A stretch of 64,000 nucleotides of DNA, taken from the NCBI RefSeq assembly GCF_003319125.1, contig NZ_QOHG01000007.1, forward strand, positions 162,473 through 226,472, given 5' to 3'. Positions 42,102 to 51,126 of the stretch are shown piece after piece; positions within the stretch are counted from its first letter, which is position 1; each line of letters opens with the position of its first letter. Origin of the DNA: Blastococcus sp. TF02A-26. Lineage in GTDB: Bacteria > Actinomycetota > Actinomycetes > Mycobacteriales > Geodermatophilaceae. Below the pieces are notes generated by a model that worked only from the letters and a program-made list of their open reading frames with translations, did no database searches and was not told where the DNA came from. Made by a program: the position numbers and the translations under genes.

Positions 42102-43028
42102 ATGCAGCGCCTGACCGCGATCCCCGCCGCCCCGTCCGCCGCCGAGCACGGCGAGGGCCCGCGGTGGGACGCCGAGCGGGGCGAGCTGCTGTGGGTCGAC
42201 ATCACCGGCGGCCTGCTGCGACGGGCGACGGTGGGCGCGGACGGCGGGGTGCACGAGGTGGCCGCCTCGCCCGGTGGGGACACGGTGGGCGCCGTCGCCC
42301 CGGTGGCCGGCGGGGGCTGGCTGCTGGCCGCCGGCGGCGGCTTCACGTACCTGGCCGAGGACGGCGACGCGCGCGTGCTGCTGGAGCTGGCCGGGGAGGG
42401 CGGCAGCGAGGAGTCCGGCGGCACGCGGATGAACGACGCCGCGTGCGACCCGGCCGGCCGCTTCCTCGCCGGGACCATGGCCTTCGACCAGCGGCCCGGC
42501 GCCGGCGCGCTGTACTGCCTGGACCTCGACGGCACTGTCCGCACGCTGCTCGACGGGCTGACCGTCTCCAACGGCCTGGGCTGGTCCCCCGACGGCGGCA
42601 CGTTCTACCTCGCGGACTCCGGTCCGGGCCTGCTGCGCGCCTTCGACTACGACGTCGCGGCCGGGACCCTGTCCGCCGGCCGGGTGCTGCTGGACTTCTC
42701 CTCCGACGCCGTGGCCGACGGGCTCACGGTCGACGACGAGGGCTGCCTCTGGACGGCGCTGTGGGGCGGCGGGCAGGTGCGCCGGTACTCACCCGACGGC
42801 GAGCTGCTCGCGGTGGTGGCGGTGCCGGTCGCGCAGACCTCGGCGTGCTGCTTCGCCGGGCCGGGCCGGGACCTGCTGGTGGTGACGACGTCGACCGAGG
42901 GGATGTCGGCCGACGACCTCGCGGCGCAGCCCGACGCCGGGCGGCTGTTCACCGCGCGACCGGGGGTCACCGGTCCCGCGGCGTCGTCCTACCGCGGCCC
43001 GCTCGGCGCCCTCCGCCAGCTCCCCTGA
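42102..43028 (+). CDS. SMP-30/gluconolactonase-family protein
   Basis: The 308-aa six-bladed beta-propeller has [20 protein letters not shown] as first blade with the conserved metal Glu, then [38 protein letters not shown] and [19 protein letters not shown], each carrying a family metal residue. Members hydrolyse sugar lactones. The ATG at 42102 has GGGGAGG 8 bases upstream, which excludes the in-frame GTG at 42084. A large hairpin follows between it and the convergent TPR gene. Confidence 0.93.
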   Translation: MQRLTAIPAAPSAAEHGEGPRWDAERGELLWVDITGGLLRRATVGADGGVHEVAASPGGDTVGAVAPVAGGGWLLAAGGGFTYLAEDGDARVLLELAGEGGSEESGGTRMNDAACDPAGRFLAGTMAFDQRPGAGALYCLDLDGTVRTLLDGLTVSNGLGWSPDGGTFYLADSGPGLLRAFDYDVAAGTLSAGRVLLDFSSDAVADGLTVDDEGCLWTALWGGGQVRRYSPDGELLAVVAVPVAQTSACCFAGPGRDLLVVTTSTEGMSADDLAAQPDAGRLFTARPGVTGPAASSYRGPLGALRQLP

Positions 43029-43039
43029 CTCGCCTCGAG

Positions 43040-43103
43040 GAGGCATGGGAAGCGATACGCACGTCCGGAGCGCCCAGGACGTGCGGATGGCTTCCCATGC
43101 CTC
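43040..43103. terminator. Long two-part hairpin between convergent genes
   Basis: The outer arms GAGGCATGGGAAGC (43040-43053) and GCTTCCCATGCCTC (43090-43103) pair perfectly. After a small internal loop, CGCACGTCC and GGACGTGCG pair over a further 9 bp. It lies between the SMP-30 and TPR stop codons and includes part of the latter, so it can end both transcripts. Confidence 0.9.
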
Positions 43104-43869
43104 AGTCCTGGAACAGGCGGAGGGCGGCCAGCGCGAGCTCGTCGCCGGCCGCGGCGCCGAGGCCGAACTGCTCGGTGGCGCCCGCGTGGTCCCCGCGGCC
43201 GACCAGGAGCACGCCGAGGTTGTGGTGGCAGCGGACGTCGCCGGCGGCGATCCCGCTGCGGTAGGCCTCCTCGGCCGCTTCGTCGTCGCCCAGCTCGTCG
43301 CAGTAGAGGTTGCCCAGCGGCAGCCAGGCCACCGCCTCGCCCCGCTTGGCGCCCACCTCGAGCACGAAGCGCGCCTCGACGGCCCGGTCGGTCTCCCGCA
43401 GCAGGTCGGCGAGGTCCGCGCGCGCCGGCGGGAACTCCTCGGCGGCCGCGCGCAGGGCGTCCTCGAGCGCCGGGTCCTGCGTGCGGCACCACTCGCGCGA
43501 GGCGAGGACGGCGGCGGCGCGGGTGTCACCGGCGTCGGCCGCGCCACGCCAGGCGGCCAGCGCCCCCTCCTCGTCGCCCATCTCGTCGAGGACGACGCCC
43601 AGCGTGTGCCAGGCGTGCGCCTCGCCACCGGCCAGCGCCTCCTCGTAGGCGGCGCTCGCCTCGGTCCAGCGCTCCTGGGCGGCCAGCGTGTTGCCCAGCG
43701 CGAAGGCCGCGACGGCGTCGCCCATGGCGGCTGCGCGGCGGAAGCACTCCTCGGCCTCCGGCAGCCGGCCGTGGTCCAGCAGCTCACGGCCGAGGGCGAT
43801 GAGCGCGGGCGCGTCGGCGGCCGGCAGGTGCCGGAGGCGCTCGTGCAGGTCCTCGGTCATGCCGATCAT
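43102..43869 (-). CDS. Tetratricopeptide/Sel1-like repeat protein
   Basis: The 255-aa protein consists of about six helical-pair repeats of 34-36 residues, for example LDHGRLPEAEECFRRAAAMG, AQERWTEASAAYEEALAGGE and DDEAAEEAYRSGIAAGDVRC. It has no signal peptide or membrane segment, so it is a cytoplasmic protein-interaction scaffold with unknown partner. The start is ATG 43869; ATG 43860 is possible. It is 74 bp downstream of an F420-dependent enzyme gene on the same strand, with no clear functional link. Confidence 0.85.
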   Translation of the reverse strand: MIGMTEDLHERLRHLPAADAPALIALGRELLDHGRLPEAEECFRRAAAMGDAVAAFALGNTLAAQERWTEASAAYEEALAGGEAHAWHTLGVVLDEMGDEEGALAAWRGAADAGDTRAAAVLASREWCRTQDPALEDALRAAAEEFPPARADLADLLRETDRAVEARFVLEVGAKRGEAVAWLPLGNLYCDELGDDEAAEEAYRSGIAAGDVRCHHNLGVLLVGRGDHAGATEQFGLGAAAGDELALAALRLFQD

Positions 43870-43943
43870 CGTGCGGTGCCCGATCGCTCCCCGGCGTCCT
43901 CCGAGATGGTGACCTGACCCGAACGTGTCTCCCCCGAGCGGGG

Positions 43944-44924
43944 TCAGCTCCCGAAGGCGCCCCGCCAGGCCGGCATGAGCTCGCGCTGCGCCCACTCCAG
44001 GTAGGGCGCCTGCTGGTCGCCGCCGATCTGCACCAGCGCCAGGTGGGTGAAGCCGGCGTCGGCGTACTCGCGGGCACCCTCGATCACGGCGTCGACGTCG
44101 GCACCGCACGGGATGCTGCCGGAGACGTCCTCGGGGCGGACGAACTGGCTGGCCGAGTCGAACGCCGACGGCCCGGGGAGCTCGGCGTTGACCTTCCAGC
44201 CGAGGCCGAACCAGCGGAACAGCCGGTGCGCCCGCTCGACCGCTGCGTCGCGGTCGGTGTCGTAGCTGATCGGCATCTGCGCGATCCGGGGCTTGCCGAC
44301 GCCGCCGGCGTCGTCGAACCACTCCCCCAGCTCGGTGCGCGGCTCGGTGGCGATCATCGCGTCGCCCAGCTCGCCGGCGATGCCGCAGGACTGCTGCCCG
44401 GAGACGGCGACGCCGATCGGCACCCGCTTGTCGGGCAGGTCCCAGAGCTTGGCGGACTCGACGTCGAAGTGGTCGCCGCGGAAGTTGACGTGCCCCTCGC
44501 CGTCGAACAGCTCGCGGATGATCTGCAGCGCCTCGACGAGCATCTCGTGGCGGACGTCGGCCGGGGGCCACCCCGCACCGACGACGTGCTCGTTGAGGTT
44601 CTCACCAGCGCCGATGCCGAGGGTGAACCGGCCGCCGGACAGGATCTGCAGCGTCGCGGCCTGCTGGGCGACGATCGCCGGGTGGTACCGGAAGCTCGGG
44701 CAGGTCACGTAGGTCATCAGCGGGATGCGGCTGGTGGCCTGCGCGGCCGCGCCGAGGGTGACCCAGGCGTTGGGCGAGTGGCCCATCTCCTCCAGCCACG
44801 GGAAGAAGTGGTCGCTGCTGACCGCGAAGTCGAAGCCGGCCTCCTCGGCCCCGACCACGTGGCTCACCAGGTCCGTCGGGCCGGCCTGCTCCGTCATCAT
44901 CGTGTAGCCCAGCTGCATCGCCAT
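43944..44924 (-). CDS. F420-dependent LLM-class oxidoreductase
   Basis: The 326-aa protein is a bacterial-luciferase-like TIM barrel of the F420 branch. It shows QLGYTMMTEQAGPTDLVSHV at the start, SSDHFFPWLEEMGHSPNAWV, QQAATLQILSGGRFTLGIGA and GAGENLNEHVVG. The SDHF and GAGENL patterns resemble the F420-dependent glucose-6-phosphate dehydrogenase/hydroxymycolate group. Substrate is not certain. It shows that the organism makes F420. ATG 44924 is used; ATG 44918 is an alternative. Confidence 0.92.
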   Translation of the reverse strand: MAMQLGYTMMTEQAGPTDLVSHVVGAEEAGFDFAVSSDHFFPWLEEMGHSPNAWVTLGAAAQATSRIPLMTYVTCPSFRYHPAIVAQQAATLQILSGGRFTLGIGAGENLNEHVVGAGWPPADVRHEMLVEALQIIRELFDGEGHVNFRGDHFDVESAKLWDLPDKRVPIGVAVSGQQSCGIAGELGDAMIATEPRTELGEWFDDAGGVGKPRIAQMPISYDTDRDAAVERAHRLFRWFGLGWKVNAELPGPSAFDSASQFVRPEDVSGSIPCGADVDAVIEGAREYADAGFTHLALVQIGGDQQAPYLEWAQRELMPAWRGAFGS

Positions 44925-44973
44925 GGCGGGCCGCTACCCGGGGCCGGTCGCGGCCAACCGACCCCCGGGCGTC

Positions 44974-46158
44974 TCAGGCGCGCTCGGCGCGGAGCGCCTC
45001 GCGGAGCTTGGTCTTGCCGCTGGTGCGCAGCAACGCCCCGGCGTAGACCCGCCCGCCCAGCCGCACGACGAGCGCGATGGCGACGAGCATCAGGACGACG
45101 GCCAGCGCGACCTCCCACGCCGCAGCCTCCCCCGCCGCCTGCCGGACCGGCATCACCAGCGGCGAGAGACCCGGCACGTAGGAGGTGACGGAGGCCAGCG
45201 TGCTGTCGGGGTCCCCGGCGGCCTGCAGCCCGACGAAGAACCCGGCGACGAGCACGAGCGTGGTGGGCGTGAGCACGGTGCCGAGGTCCTCCTGGCGGCT
45301 CACCAGCGAGGCGGCGACGGCGAACACCGAGGCGTAGAACGCGTACCCGAGGACGAACCAGAGCACGACCGAGACGACGGTGCTGATCAGGTCGCCCGGG
45401 ACGTCCACGACGTCGAAGGCCAACGCCCCGACCACGCCGATGACCCCGATGACGACGATCTGCGCCAGCCCCAGCACGCCCAGGCCGAGGATCTTGCCGG
45501 CGAGCAGCTGCCACGGCCGCATGGTCGCCAGCAGCAGCTCCACCACCCGGCTGGACTTCTCCTCGACCACGCCCTGCGCGACGAACTGGCCGAACAGGAT
45601 CAGCAGGCCGTAGAGGACGCCGACGCCGATGAGCGCGACGACCACCCGTTCGCCGTCGTCGTCGCCCGACTCCAGCGAGGAGACCGCGACCTCCGGGACG
45701 GCGGTGAGGTCGACCCCGGCGTCGGCCAGCTGCTGGGCGACGGCGACGCCGGCCACCGCGCCGTTGACGACGGCCTCCATCGTGGAGTCCCGATCCTTCA
45801 CCAGGAGCTCCGGGGCGGCGCCGGTGCCGCCCACCAGCGCGCCGTCGACGTCCTCGTCGTCGACCGCCTGGCGGGCCGCGGCCTCGTCCTCCAGCGGCAC
45901 GATCGTGACGTCGACCCCGACGGCCTCGCCCTGCGCCTGGATCGCCGGGCCGAGCTCGGAGGCGTCGCCGACGACGCCCACCCGACTCTCGTCGGAACCG
46001 GAGCCGACGACCACCTGGAAGGCCATCACGCCGATCAGGACCACGATGATCACGATCGAGCTGATGATGAAGTTCTTGTCCCGCAGCCGGGTGGCGATCT
46101 CCCGCCCGGCGACGAGCCGGACCAGCGCCGAGCTGCCCAGCGGCCTCGGCTCGCTCAT
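44974..46158 (-). CDS. ABC-2 transporter permease (NatB-like)
   Basis: The 394-aa permease has one N-terminal helix (FIISSIVIIVVLIGVMAFQV), a soluble extracytoplasmic domain of about 140 residues (residues 50-190), then about five helices including GVLYGLLILFGQFVAQGVVE. The cytoplasmic EEKSSRVVELLLATMRPWQL is the hallmark of the NatB/YhaP family. Such systems export Na+ or small molecules. The ATG overlaps the stop of the ATPase gene (ATGA), so they are coupled. Confidence 0.9.
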   Translation of the reverse strand: MSEPRPLGSSALVRLVAGREIATRLRDKNFIISSIVIIVVLIGVMAFQVVVGSGSDESRVGVVGDASELGPAIQAQGEAVGVDVTIVPLEDEAAARQAVDDEDVDGALVGGTGAAPELLVKDRDSTMEAVVNGAVAGVAVAQQLADAGVDLTAVPEVAVSSLESGDDDGERVVVALIGVGVLYGLLILFGQFVAQGVVEEKSSRVVELLLATMRPWQLLAGKILGLGVLGLAQIVVIGVIGVVGALAFDVVDVPGDLISTVVSVVLWFVLGYAFYASVFAVAASLVSRQEDLGTVLTPTTLVLVAGFFVGLQAAGDPDSTLASVTSYVPGLSPLVMPVRQAAGEAAAWEVALAVVLMLVAIALVVRLGGRVYAGALLRTSGKTKLREALRAERA

Positions 46159-47081
46159 GCCGCCACCCCCTCGCCGGCCGGGACCGGCGCCGGGTCGGCG
46201 ACCGCCTCCCGGAACAGCTCGACCAGCGTCGGCTCCCGCCAGGCGAAGTGCGTGACCCGTCCGGTGCGCAGCGCCGCGGCGAGCACCGTCTGGTCGTCGG
46301 TGCCGGCCGCCAGCTCCAGCAGGGTGTCGCCGGCCTGCTGGGAGACGACCCGCACCCCCGGGACCGTCGCCGCCCAGCCCTGCGGGGCCTCGGGCGCGAC
46401 GACCCGCAGCAGCCGGCCTGCCTCGCGGCGGCGCAGCTCCTCGACGGTGCCGCTGGCGACCATGCGGCCGCGGGCGAGGATCCCGACCGAGTCGCACAGC
46501 CGCTCGACCAGGTCGAGCTGGTGGCTGGAGAACACCACCGGCACGCCGTCGCGGCACTGCTCCAGCAACGCCTCGGCCAGCGAGTCGACGCCGACGGGGT
46601 CCAGCCCGGAGAACGGCTCGTCGAGGATGAGCACCTCCGGGCGGCTGACCAGCGCCGCGGCCAGCTGCACCCGCTGCTGGTTGCCCAGCGACAGCTTCTC
46701 CACCGCGTCCTTGCGCCGGTCGCCCAGACCCAGCCGCTCGGCCCAGTGCTCGGCGGCCCGGGCGGCGGCGGCGCCGTCCATGCCGTGCAGCCGCGCGAAG
46801 TACGTCAGCTGCTCGCCGACGCGCATCTTCGGGTACAGCCCGCGTTCCTCCGGCATGTAGCCGATCCGGCGGCGGGCCGCGGCATCCAGTGCGGCCCCGC
46901 GCCAGCGCACCTCCCCGGCGTCGGCGCGGACCAGCCCGAGGGCGATCCGCATCGTCGTCGTCTTGCCGGCGCCGTTGGCCCCGCAGAACCCGAACATCGA
47001 GCCCGGCGCGACGGTGAAACCGACCCCGTCGAGCACGCGGTTCGCGCCGTAGCTCTTGTACAGGCCGTCGAACTCGAGCAC
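46155..47081 (-). CDS. ABC transporter ATP-binding protein (NatA-like)
   Basis: The 308-aa ATPase has Walker A GFCGANGAGKTTTMR, Q-loop YMPEERGLYPKM, signature LSLGNQQRVQLAAAL, Walker B LILDEPFSGLDP and H-loop SSHQLDLVE. The 'PEERGLYPKM' sequence is typical of NatA/YhaQ. The last 100 residues (ELRRREAGRLLRVVAPEAPQ onwards) form the usual C-terminal extension. It starts at GTG 47081 and is divergent from a methyltransferase gene across 122 bp. Confidence 0.93.
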   Translation of the reverse strand: MLEFDGLYKSYGANRVLDGVGFTVAPGSMFGFCGANGAGKTTTMRIALGLVRADAGEVRWRGAALDAAARRRIGYMPEERGLYPKMRVGEQLTYFARLHGMDGAAAARAAEHWAERLGLGDRRKDAVEKLSLGNQQRVQLAAALVSRPEVLILDEPFSGLDPVGVDSLAEALLEQCRDGVPVVFSSHQLDLVERLCDSVGILARGRMVASGTVEELRRREAGRLLRVVAPEAPQGWAATVPGVRVVSQQAGDTLLELAAGTDDQTVLAAALRTGRVTHFAWREPTLVELFREAVADPAPVPAGEGVAA

Positions 47082-47203
47082 CTACACCCCCTGGATCCGT
47101 CCCCGTGGACACCCCGAACCTAGGGCGTGGACCGGATGCCGGCGGGGAAGGGCAGGGAGCGACGCGGTGCCGGGTGCCCGGGCGCGCGAGAACAGGAGCC
47201 CGC

Positions 47204-47929
47204 GTGAACCGGCCCGGCCCCGCGCCACGAACGCCTGCCATGACCTCCGGCGCGCTCGACACCTACGCAGCTGCCCTCGACGCAGCGGTCGACCCCGGCT
47301 CCGCCGACGACTGGTTCACCCGGACCCAGGACGGCGCGCGGCACCCGCTGGGCGCGGACCTGCGCCGGTGGTGCGCGCCGGCCGACCGGGTCGACCGGGA
47401 GCTCCTGCAGCACTGTCCCGGCGCGGTGCTGGACGTCGGCTGCGGACCGGGCCGGCTGGTGGCCGAGCTGGCCCGCCAGGGCCGGCACGGGGCCGGCGTC
47501 GACAGCTCCGCCGCGGCGGTGGACATCGCCCGGGCCGCCGGCGGACCGGTGCTGCACCGCTCGCTGTTCGACCCGGTGCCGGGAGAGGGCCGGTGGGACA
47601 GCGTGGTCCTCGCCGACGGCAACATCGGCATCGGCGGCGACCCCGTGGCCCTGCTGGCCCGCTGCGGCGAGCTCATCGCGCCGGACGGCCGCGTCGTCGT
47701 GGAGCTGTCCCCGCCCGGCACGGGCCGCCGGATCGCGCGGGTCCGGCTCGAGCGCGACGGCCTGCACGGCGACTGGTTCGACTGGGCCCTCGTGGGCACG
47801 GACGCCGCGCACGAGACCGCCGCCGCGGCCGACCTGGTCGTGGCCGAGCTGTGGCGGGACGGCGACCGCTGGTTCGCCTCCCTGGTGCGCCTCGAGGCGG
47901 CGGCCGGCGACCTGGATCTGGCGTCCTGA
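47204..47929 (+). CDS. Class I SAM-dependent methyltransferase
   Basis: The 241-aa protein has the SAM motif AVLDVGCGPGRLVAELARQG near residues 72-90, then VDSSAAAVDIARAAG, a strand VVLADGNIGIGGDP and VVVELSPPG. The acceptor is unknown. A GTG at 47204 with AGGAG 5 bases upstream is preferred over ATG 47240, adding a 12-residue proline-rich start. The next gene (epimerase) begins 2 bases after the stop, and sugar-transfer genes follow, so a sugar or lipid-sugar acceptor is reasonable. Confidence 0.88.
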   Translation: MNRPGPAPRTPAMTSGALDTYAAALDAAVDPGSADDWFTRTQDGARHPLGADLRRWCAPADRVDRELLQHCPGAVLDVGCGPGRLVAELARQGRHGAGVDSSAAAVDIARAAGGPVLHRSLFDPVPGEGRWDSVVLADGNIGIGGDPVALLARCGELIAPDGRVVVELSPPGTGRRIARVRLERDGLHGDWFDWALVGTDAAHETAAAADLVVAELWRDGDRWFASLVRLEAAAGDLDLAS

Positions 47930-47931
47930 CC

Positions 47932-48990
47932 GTGCGCGTCCTCGTCACCGGAGGATCCGGCTTCATCGGCTCGCACGTGGCCGGCGTCCTGCGCGACGCC
48001 GGTCACGAGGTCCGCGTCCTCGACGCGCTGCTGCCCGCCGTGCACCCGCGCCGGGACGGACCGCCGCCGATCCCGGACGGCGTGGAGTTCGTGCACGGCG
48101 ACGTCCGCGACCGGGACGTGGTCGACGGCGCCCTCGACGGCGTCGACGCGGTCTCGCACCAGGCGGCGATGGTCGGGCTGGGCGTCGACGTGCAGGACAT
48201 GCCCGAGTACGCCGGGATCAACGACCTCGGCACCGCGGTGCTGCTGGCGGCGATGGCCCGCGCGGACGTCGGGCGGCTGGTGCTGGCCGGCTCGATGGTG
48301 GTCTACGGCGAGGGCCGCTACGCGTGCCCCGTCGACGGGGTCGTCCCCGCGCCCCCGCGCTCCCGCGGCGATCTGGACGCCGGCCGCTTCGAGCCGTCCT
48401 GCCCGCGCTGCGGCCGGGCGCTGGCCTGGGCGCCCGTGCCGGAGGAGACGCCGGCCGACCCGCGCAACACCTACGCCGCCACGAAGCTGGCCCAGGAGCA
48501 CCTGACCGCCGCCTGGGCCGCCTCCACCGGCGGGACCGCGGTCTCGCTGCGGTACCACAACGTCTACGGGCCGCACATGCCGCGCGACACCCCCTACGCC
48601 GGGGTCGCCGCCATCTTCCGCAGCGCGCTCGAGGCCGGCCGGCCCCCGCAGGTCTTCGAGGACGGCGGACAGCAACGGGACTTCGTGCACGTCACCGACG
48701 TGGCCGAGGCCAACCGGCTGGCGCTGACCGCCGGACCACCGGAGGGGACGCTCCGGACCTACAACGTGGCGTCCGGGGAGCCGCACACCGTCGGTGACAT
48801 GGCCGCCGCCCTGGCCGAGGCCTTCGGTGGACCGGCTCCCGAGGTGACCGGCCGGTACCGGGTGGGCGACGTGCGGCACGTGGTGGCCAGCCCGCGGCGG
48901 GCCACCGAGGAACTCGGCTTCCGCGCCCGGACCTCCTTCGCCGACGGGATGCGGGCGTTCGCCACCGCTCCGCTGCGCGCCGCACCCTGA
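47932..48990 (+). CDS. NAD-dependent sugar epimerase/dehydratase (extended SDR) with Cys insert
   Basis: The 352-aa protein has the NAD motif VTGGSGFIGSHVAGVLRDAG at residues 5-24 and the catalytic Tyr/Lys in NTYAATK (Y181, K185), with SMVVYGEG upstream. The late signatures are SLRYHNVYGPHMPRDTPYAG and RDFVHVTDVAEANRLAL. An insert at about 128-170 carries C132 and the pair C157-x2-C160 (PSCPRCGRAL), like a small zinc ribbon, which is rare in this family. The start is GTG, 2 bases after the methyltransferase stop. It probably supplies a nucleotide sugar to the nearby transferases. Confidence 0.9.
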   Translation: MRVLVTGGSGFIGSHVAGVLRDAGHEVRVLDALLPAVHPRRDGPPPIPDGVEFVHGDVRDRDVVDGALDGVDAVSHQAAMVGLGVDVQDMPEYAGINDLGTAVLLAAMARADVGRLVLAGSMVVYGEGRYACPVDGVVPAPPRSRGDLDAGRFEPSCPRCGRALAWAPVPEETPADPRNTYAATKLAQEHLTAAWAASTGGTAVSLRYHNVYGPHMPRDTPYAGVAAIFRSALEAGRPPQVFEDGGQQRDFVHVTDVAEANRLALTAGPPEGTLRTYNVASGEPHTVGDMAAALAEAFGGPAPEVTGRYRVGDVRHVVASPRRATEELGFRARTSFADGMRAFATAPLRAAP

Positions 48991-48997
48991 GGCCGGC

Positions 48998-50368
48998 TCA
49001 CCACTCGGTGCGGACCGCGACCTCCACGCCGACCGCCAGCAGTGCCCCGGCGGCCAGCCACCAGCGGCGTTGCTCCCGCGGCAGGTACGCCGTGGCCACG
49101 AGCACCCAGACGGTGAACGGCAGCCAGATGCGCTCGGTCTCCCCGCGCACCAGGCCGGTGACGTCGCTGACGAGCATCCCGGCGACCGCGGCCAGGGGGA
49201 CGACGGCGAGGGCGCTGCGGCGCAGGGAGCCCAGGCCGGCGACGGCCGCCGGCCCGACCGCGATCGCCGCGGCGGCCAGGTTCGCGAACAGGAAGAAGGC
49301 CATCGGCCGGTCGGCGTAGGACGGACCCGAACGCACCCGGTCGGCGACCGCCGACAGCCCTTCGAACCACGAGTAGCCGCCCACCGCGAACAGCGCGAAG
49401 ACCGCCGCCACCCCCACGGCGGCGACCGCCAGCACCCGCACCACCCCGCCCACGCCGAGCCGTCGCCATCGCACCACCACCACTCCGAGGGCCAGCAGAC
49501 CCAGCGACGCGAGCCCGAACGACAGGTGCAGGGCGAGCCCGAGCAGCAGCCCCCCGGCGGCGGCGGACAGGTCCCCGCGGCGGCTCCCGCCGTGCCGGGC
49601 GCCGACGGCGAGCAGTGCCACGCCCCACGCGGCGACCCCGGCGAACAGGGCGTCGGCGCTGGTCGCCACCCACAGCGCCGTGGGGGCCAGCACCGCGAAC
49701 GGCGCGACCACGCGGGCGGTGGACTCGTCGGCGACGGCGCGCACGCCCACCAGGACGGCCGGGACGGCGAGCGCACCGCCGAGCACGCACATCGCCGCCG
49801 CGAAGCCCAGCCCGTCGAGACCGAGGCGGTCCAGGGCGACGAAGGCCAGCAGCGCACCCGGCGGGTGGCCCGAGACGTGCGTGCTCCACGGCTGCGCGCT
49901 GTCGGCCGCGACGGAGTCGTTGAAGGTCGACAGCAGGTCGCCCAGCGAGCCCACCCGCCCGACGTCCGCCGGGTACTCGTACGGGCTGTCCAGCGGGGCG
50001 GTCAGCCGGTCCGCGCCGCTGGCCAGGGCGAGCGCGACCGCCCATCCGGCCGCGGCCGCGACGCTGCCGGCCAGCAGGACGCCCCAGCGCAGCCGGGTCG
50101 CCAGCGCCGGCCCCCAGAGCACCCCGGCCGCGCCCACGAGCAGCGGCAGCCAGACCCGCGGGCCGACCACGACGTCGGGGATCGCGCGCAGCACGTACCC
50201 GCCCTGCAGGTGCAGGACGACGCCGTCGCGGGCCAGTTCGCGGCCGACCAGCCCGACGACCAGCACGAAGACGGCGGCGACCGCCACGGCGAGCGGTCCG
50301 GCCCAGCGGCGCCGCCGGGCCGCCCGCGCCGGCCGGCCGGCCTCGAGGTCGGTCGCGGCGCCGGTCAC
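48998..50368 (-). CDS. Polytopic membrane glycosyltransferase-like protein (Rv0541c/MtxT-like)
   Basis: The 456-aa protein has about 11-12 transmembrane helices. Between helices 3 and 5 lies a non-membrane loop with DSPYEYPADVGRVGSLGDLL and the motif WSTHVSGHPPGALLAF, typical of GT-C enzymes that use polyprenyl-phosphate sugars. The presence of a GT2 and a DUF2064 gene next door mirrors mycobacterial Rv0539-Rv0541c, where Rv0541c is a methylthioxylose transferase. That match is by memory of gene order and general sequence character, not by an alignment. Confidence 0.7.
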   Translation of the reverse strand: MTGAATDLEAGRPARAARRRRWAGPLAVAVAAVFVLVVGLVGRELARDGVVLHLQGGYVLRAIPDVVVGPRVWLPLLVGAAGVLWGPALATRLRWGVLLAGSVAAAAGWAVALALASGADRLTAPLDSPYEYPADVGRVGSLGDLLSTFNDSVAADSAQPWSTHVSGHPPGALLAFVALDRLGLDGLGFAAAMCVLGGALAVPAVLVGVRAVADESTARVVAPFAVLAPTALWVATSADALFAGVAAWGVALLAVGARHGGSRRGDLSAAAGGLLLGLALHLSFGLASLGLLALGVVVVRWRRLGVGGVVRVLAVAAVGVAAVFALFAVGGYSWFEGLSAVADRVRSGPSYADRPMAFFLFANLAAAAIAVGPAAVAGLGSLRRSALAVVPLAAVAGMLVSDVTGLVRGETERIWLPFTVWVLVATAYLPREQRRWWLAAGALLAVGVEVAVRTEW

Positions 50369-50445
50369 CGGCCCGAAGGTAGAGGCGACCGCCCTGTTCT
50401 GCCGGACGAGCGAACCGTTCCCCGCTCCGGTACGAACACCCGGAG

Positions 50446-51126
50446 ATGACTTCCCCAGCCGATCCCGAGCCGGCCACCGTCGACGTCGTCCTGCCCTGCC
50501 TGGACGAGGCCGCCTCCCTGCCGTGGGTGCTGTCCCGGCTGCCGGCCGGCTACCGGGCCGTCGTCGCCGACAACGGCTCGACGGACGGCTCGGCCGAGGT
50601 CGCCGCCCGGCACGGCGCGACCGTCGTCGCCGTTCCGCAGCGGGGGTTCGGCGCCGCGGCCCACGCCGGGCTGGAGGCGGCGACGGCCGACGTCGTCTGC
50701 TTCTGCGACGCCGACGGGTCGATGGACCCCGCCCAGCTGCCGCGCGTGGCCGACCCCGTCCTCGCCGGCACCGCCGACCTGGTTCTCGGCCGGCGCCGTC
50801 CGGCCCGCGGCGCCTGGCCGCCGCACGCCCGGGTCGCCAACCTCGCCCTGGCCCGCATGCTCCGGCGGCGCACCGGCCTGCGGCTGCACGACCTCGGTCC
50901 GATGCGGGCCGCGCGGCGGGAGGCCCTGCTCGGTCTCGGGCTCACCGACCGCCGGTTCGGCTACCCGCTGGAGATGGTCACCGCCGCGTCCGACGCCGGC
51001 TGGCGGGTCCGGGAGGTCGACACCGACTACGCCGTCCGCACCGAGGGCAGCCGGTCGAAGGTGACCGGCACCGTGCTGGGCACGGTGCGGACGATCCGCG
51101 ACATGCGCGCGGTGCTGTACCGGTGA
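50446..51126 (+). CDS. Family 2 glycosyltransferase (polyprenyl-phosphate sugar synthase-like)
   Basis: The 226-aa protein is a short GT2 enzyme with VDVVLPCLDEAASLPWVLSR, VVADNGSTDGSAEVAARHG, VVCFCDADGSMDPAQL with the DxD motif, and GRRRPARGAW near the acceptor site. It lacks C-terminal membrane helices. In mycobacteria the equivalent gene (Rv0539) is placed with sugar-phosphate-lipid synthesis. ATG 50446 starts the gene; the DUF2064 gene overlaps its stop (GTGA). It is divergent from the membrane glycosyltransferase-like gene, with 77 bp between starts. Confidence 0.9.
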   Translation: MTSPADPEPATVDVVLPCLDEAASLPWVLSRLPAGYRAVVADNGSTDGSAEVAARHGATVVAVPQRGFGAAAHAGLEAATADVVCFCDADGSMDPAQLPRVADPVLAGTADLVLGRRRPARGAWPPHARVANLALARMLRRRTGLRLHDLGPMRAARREALLGLGLTDRRFGYPLEMVTAASDAGWRVREVDTDYAVRTEGSRSKVTGTVLGTVRTIRDMRAVLYR

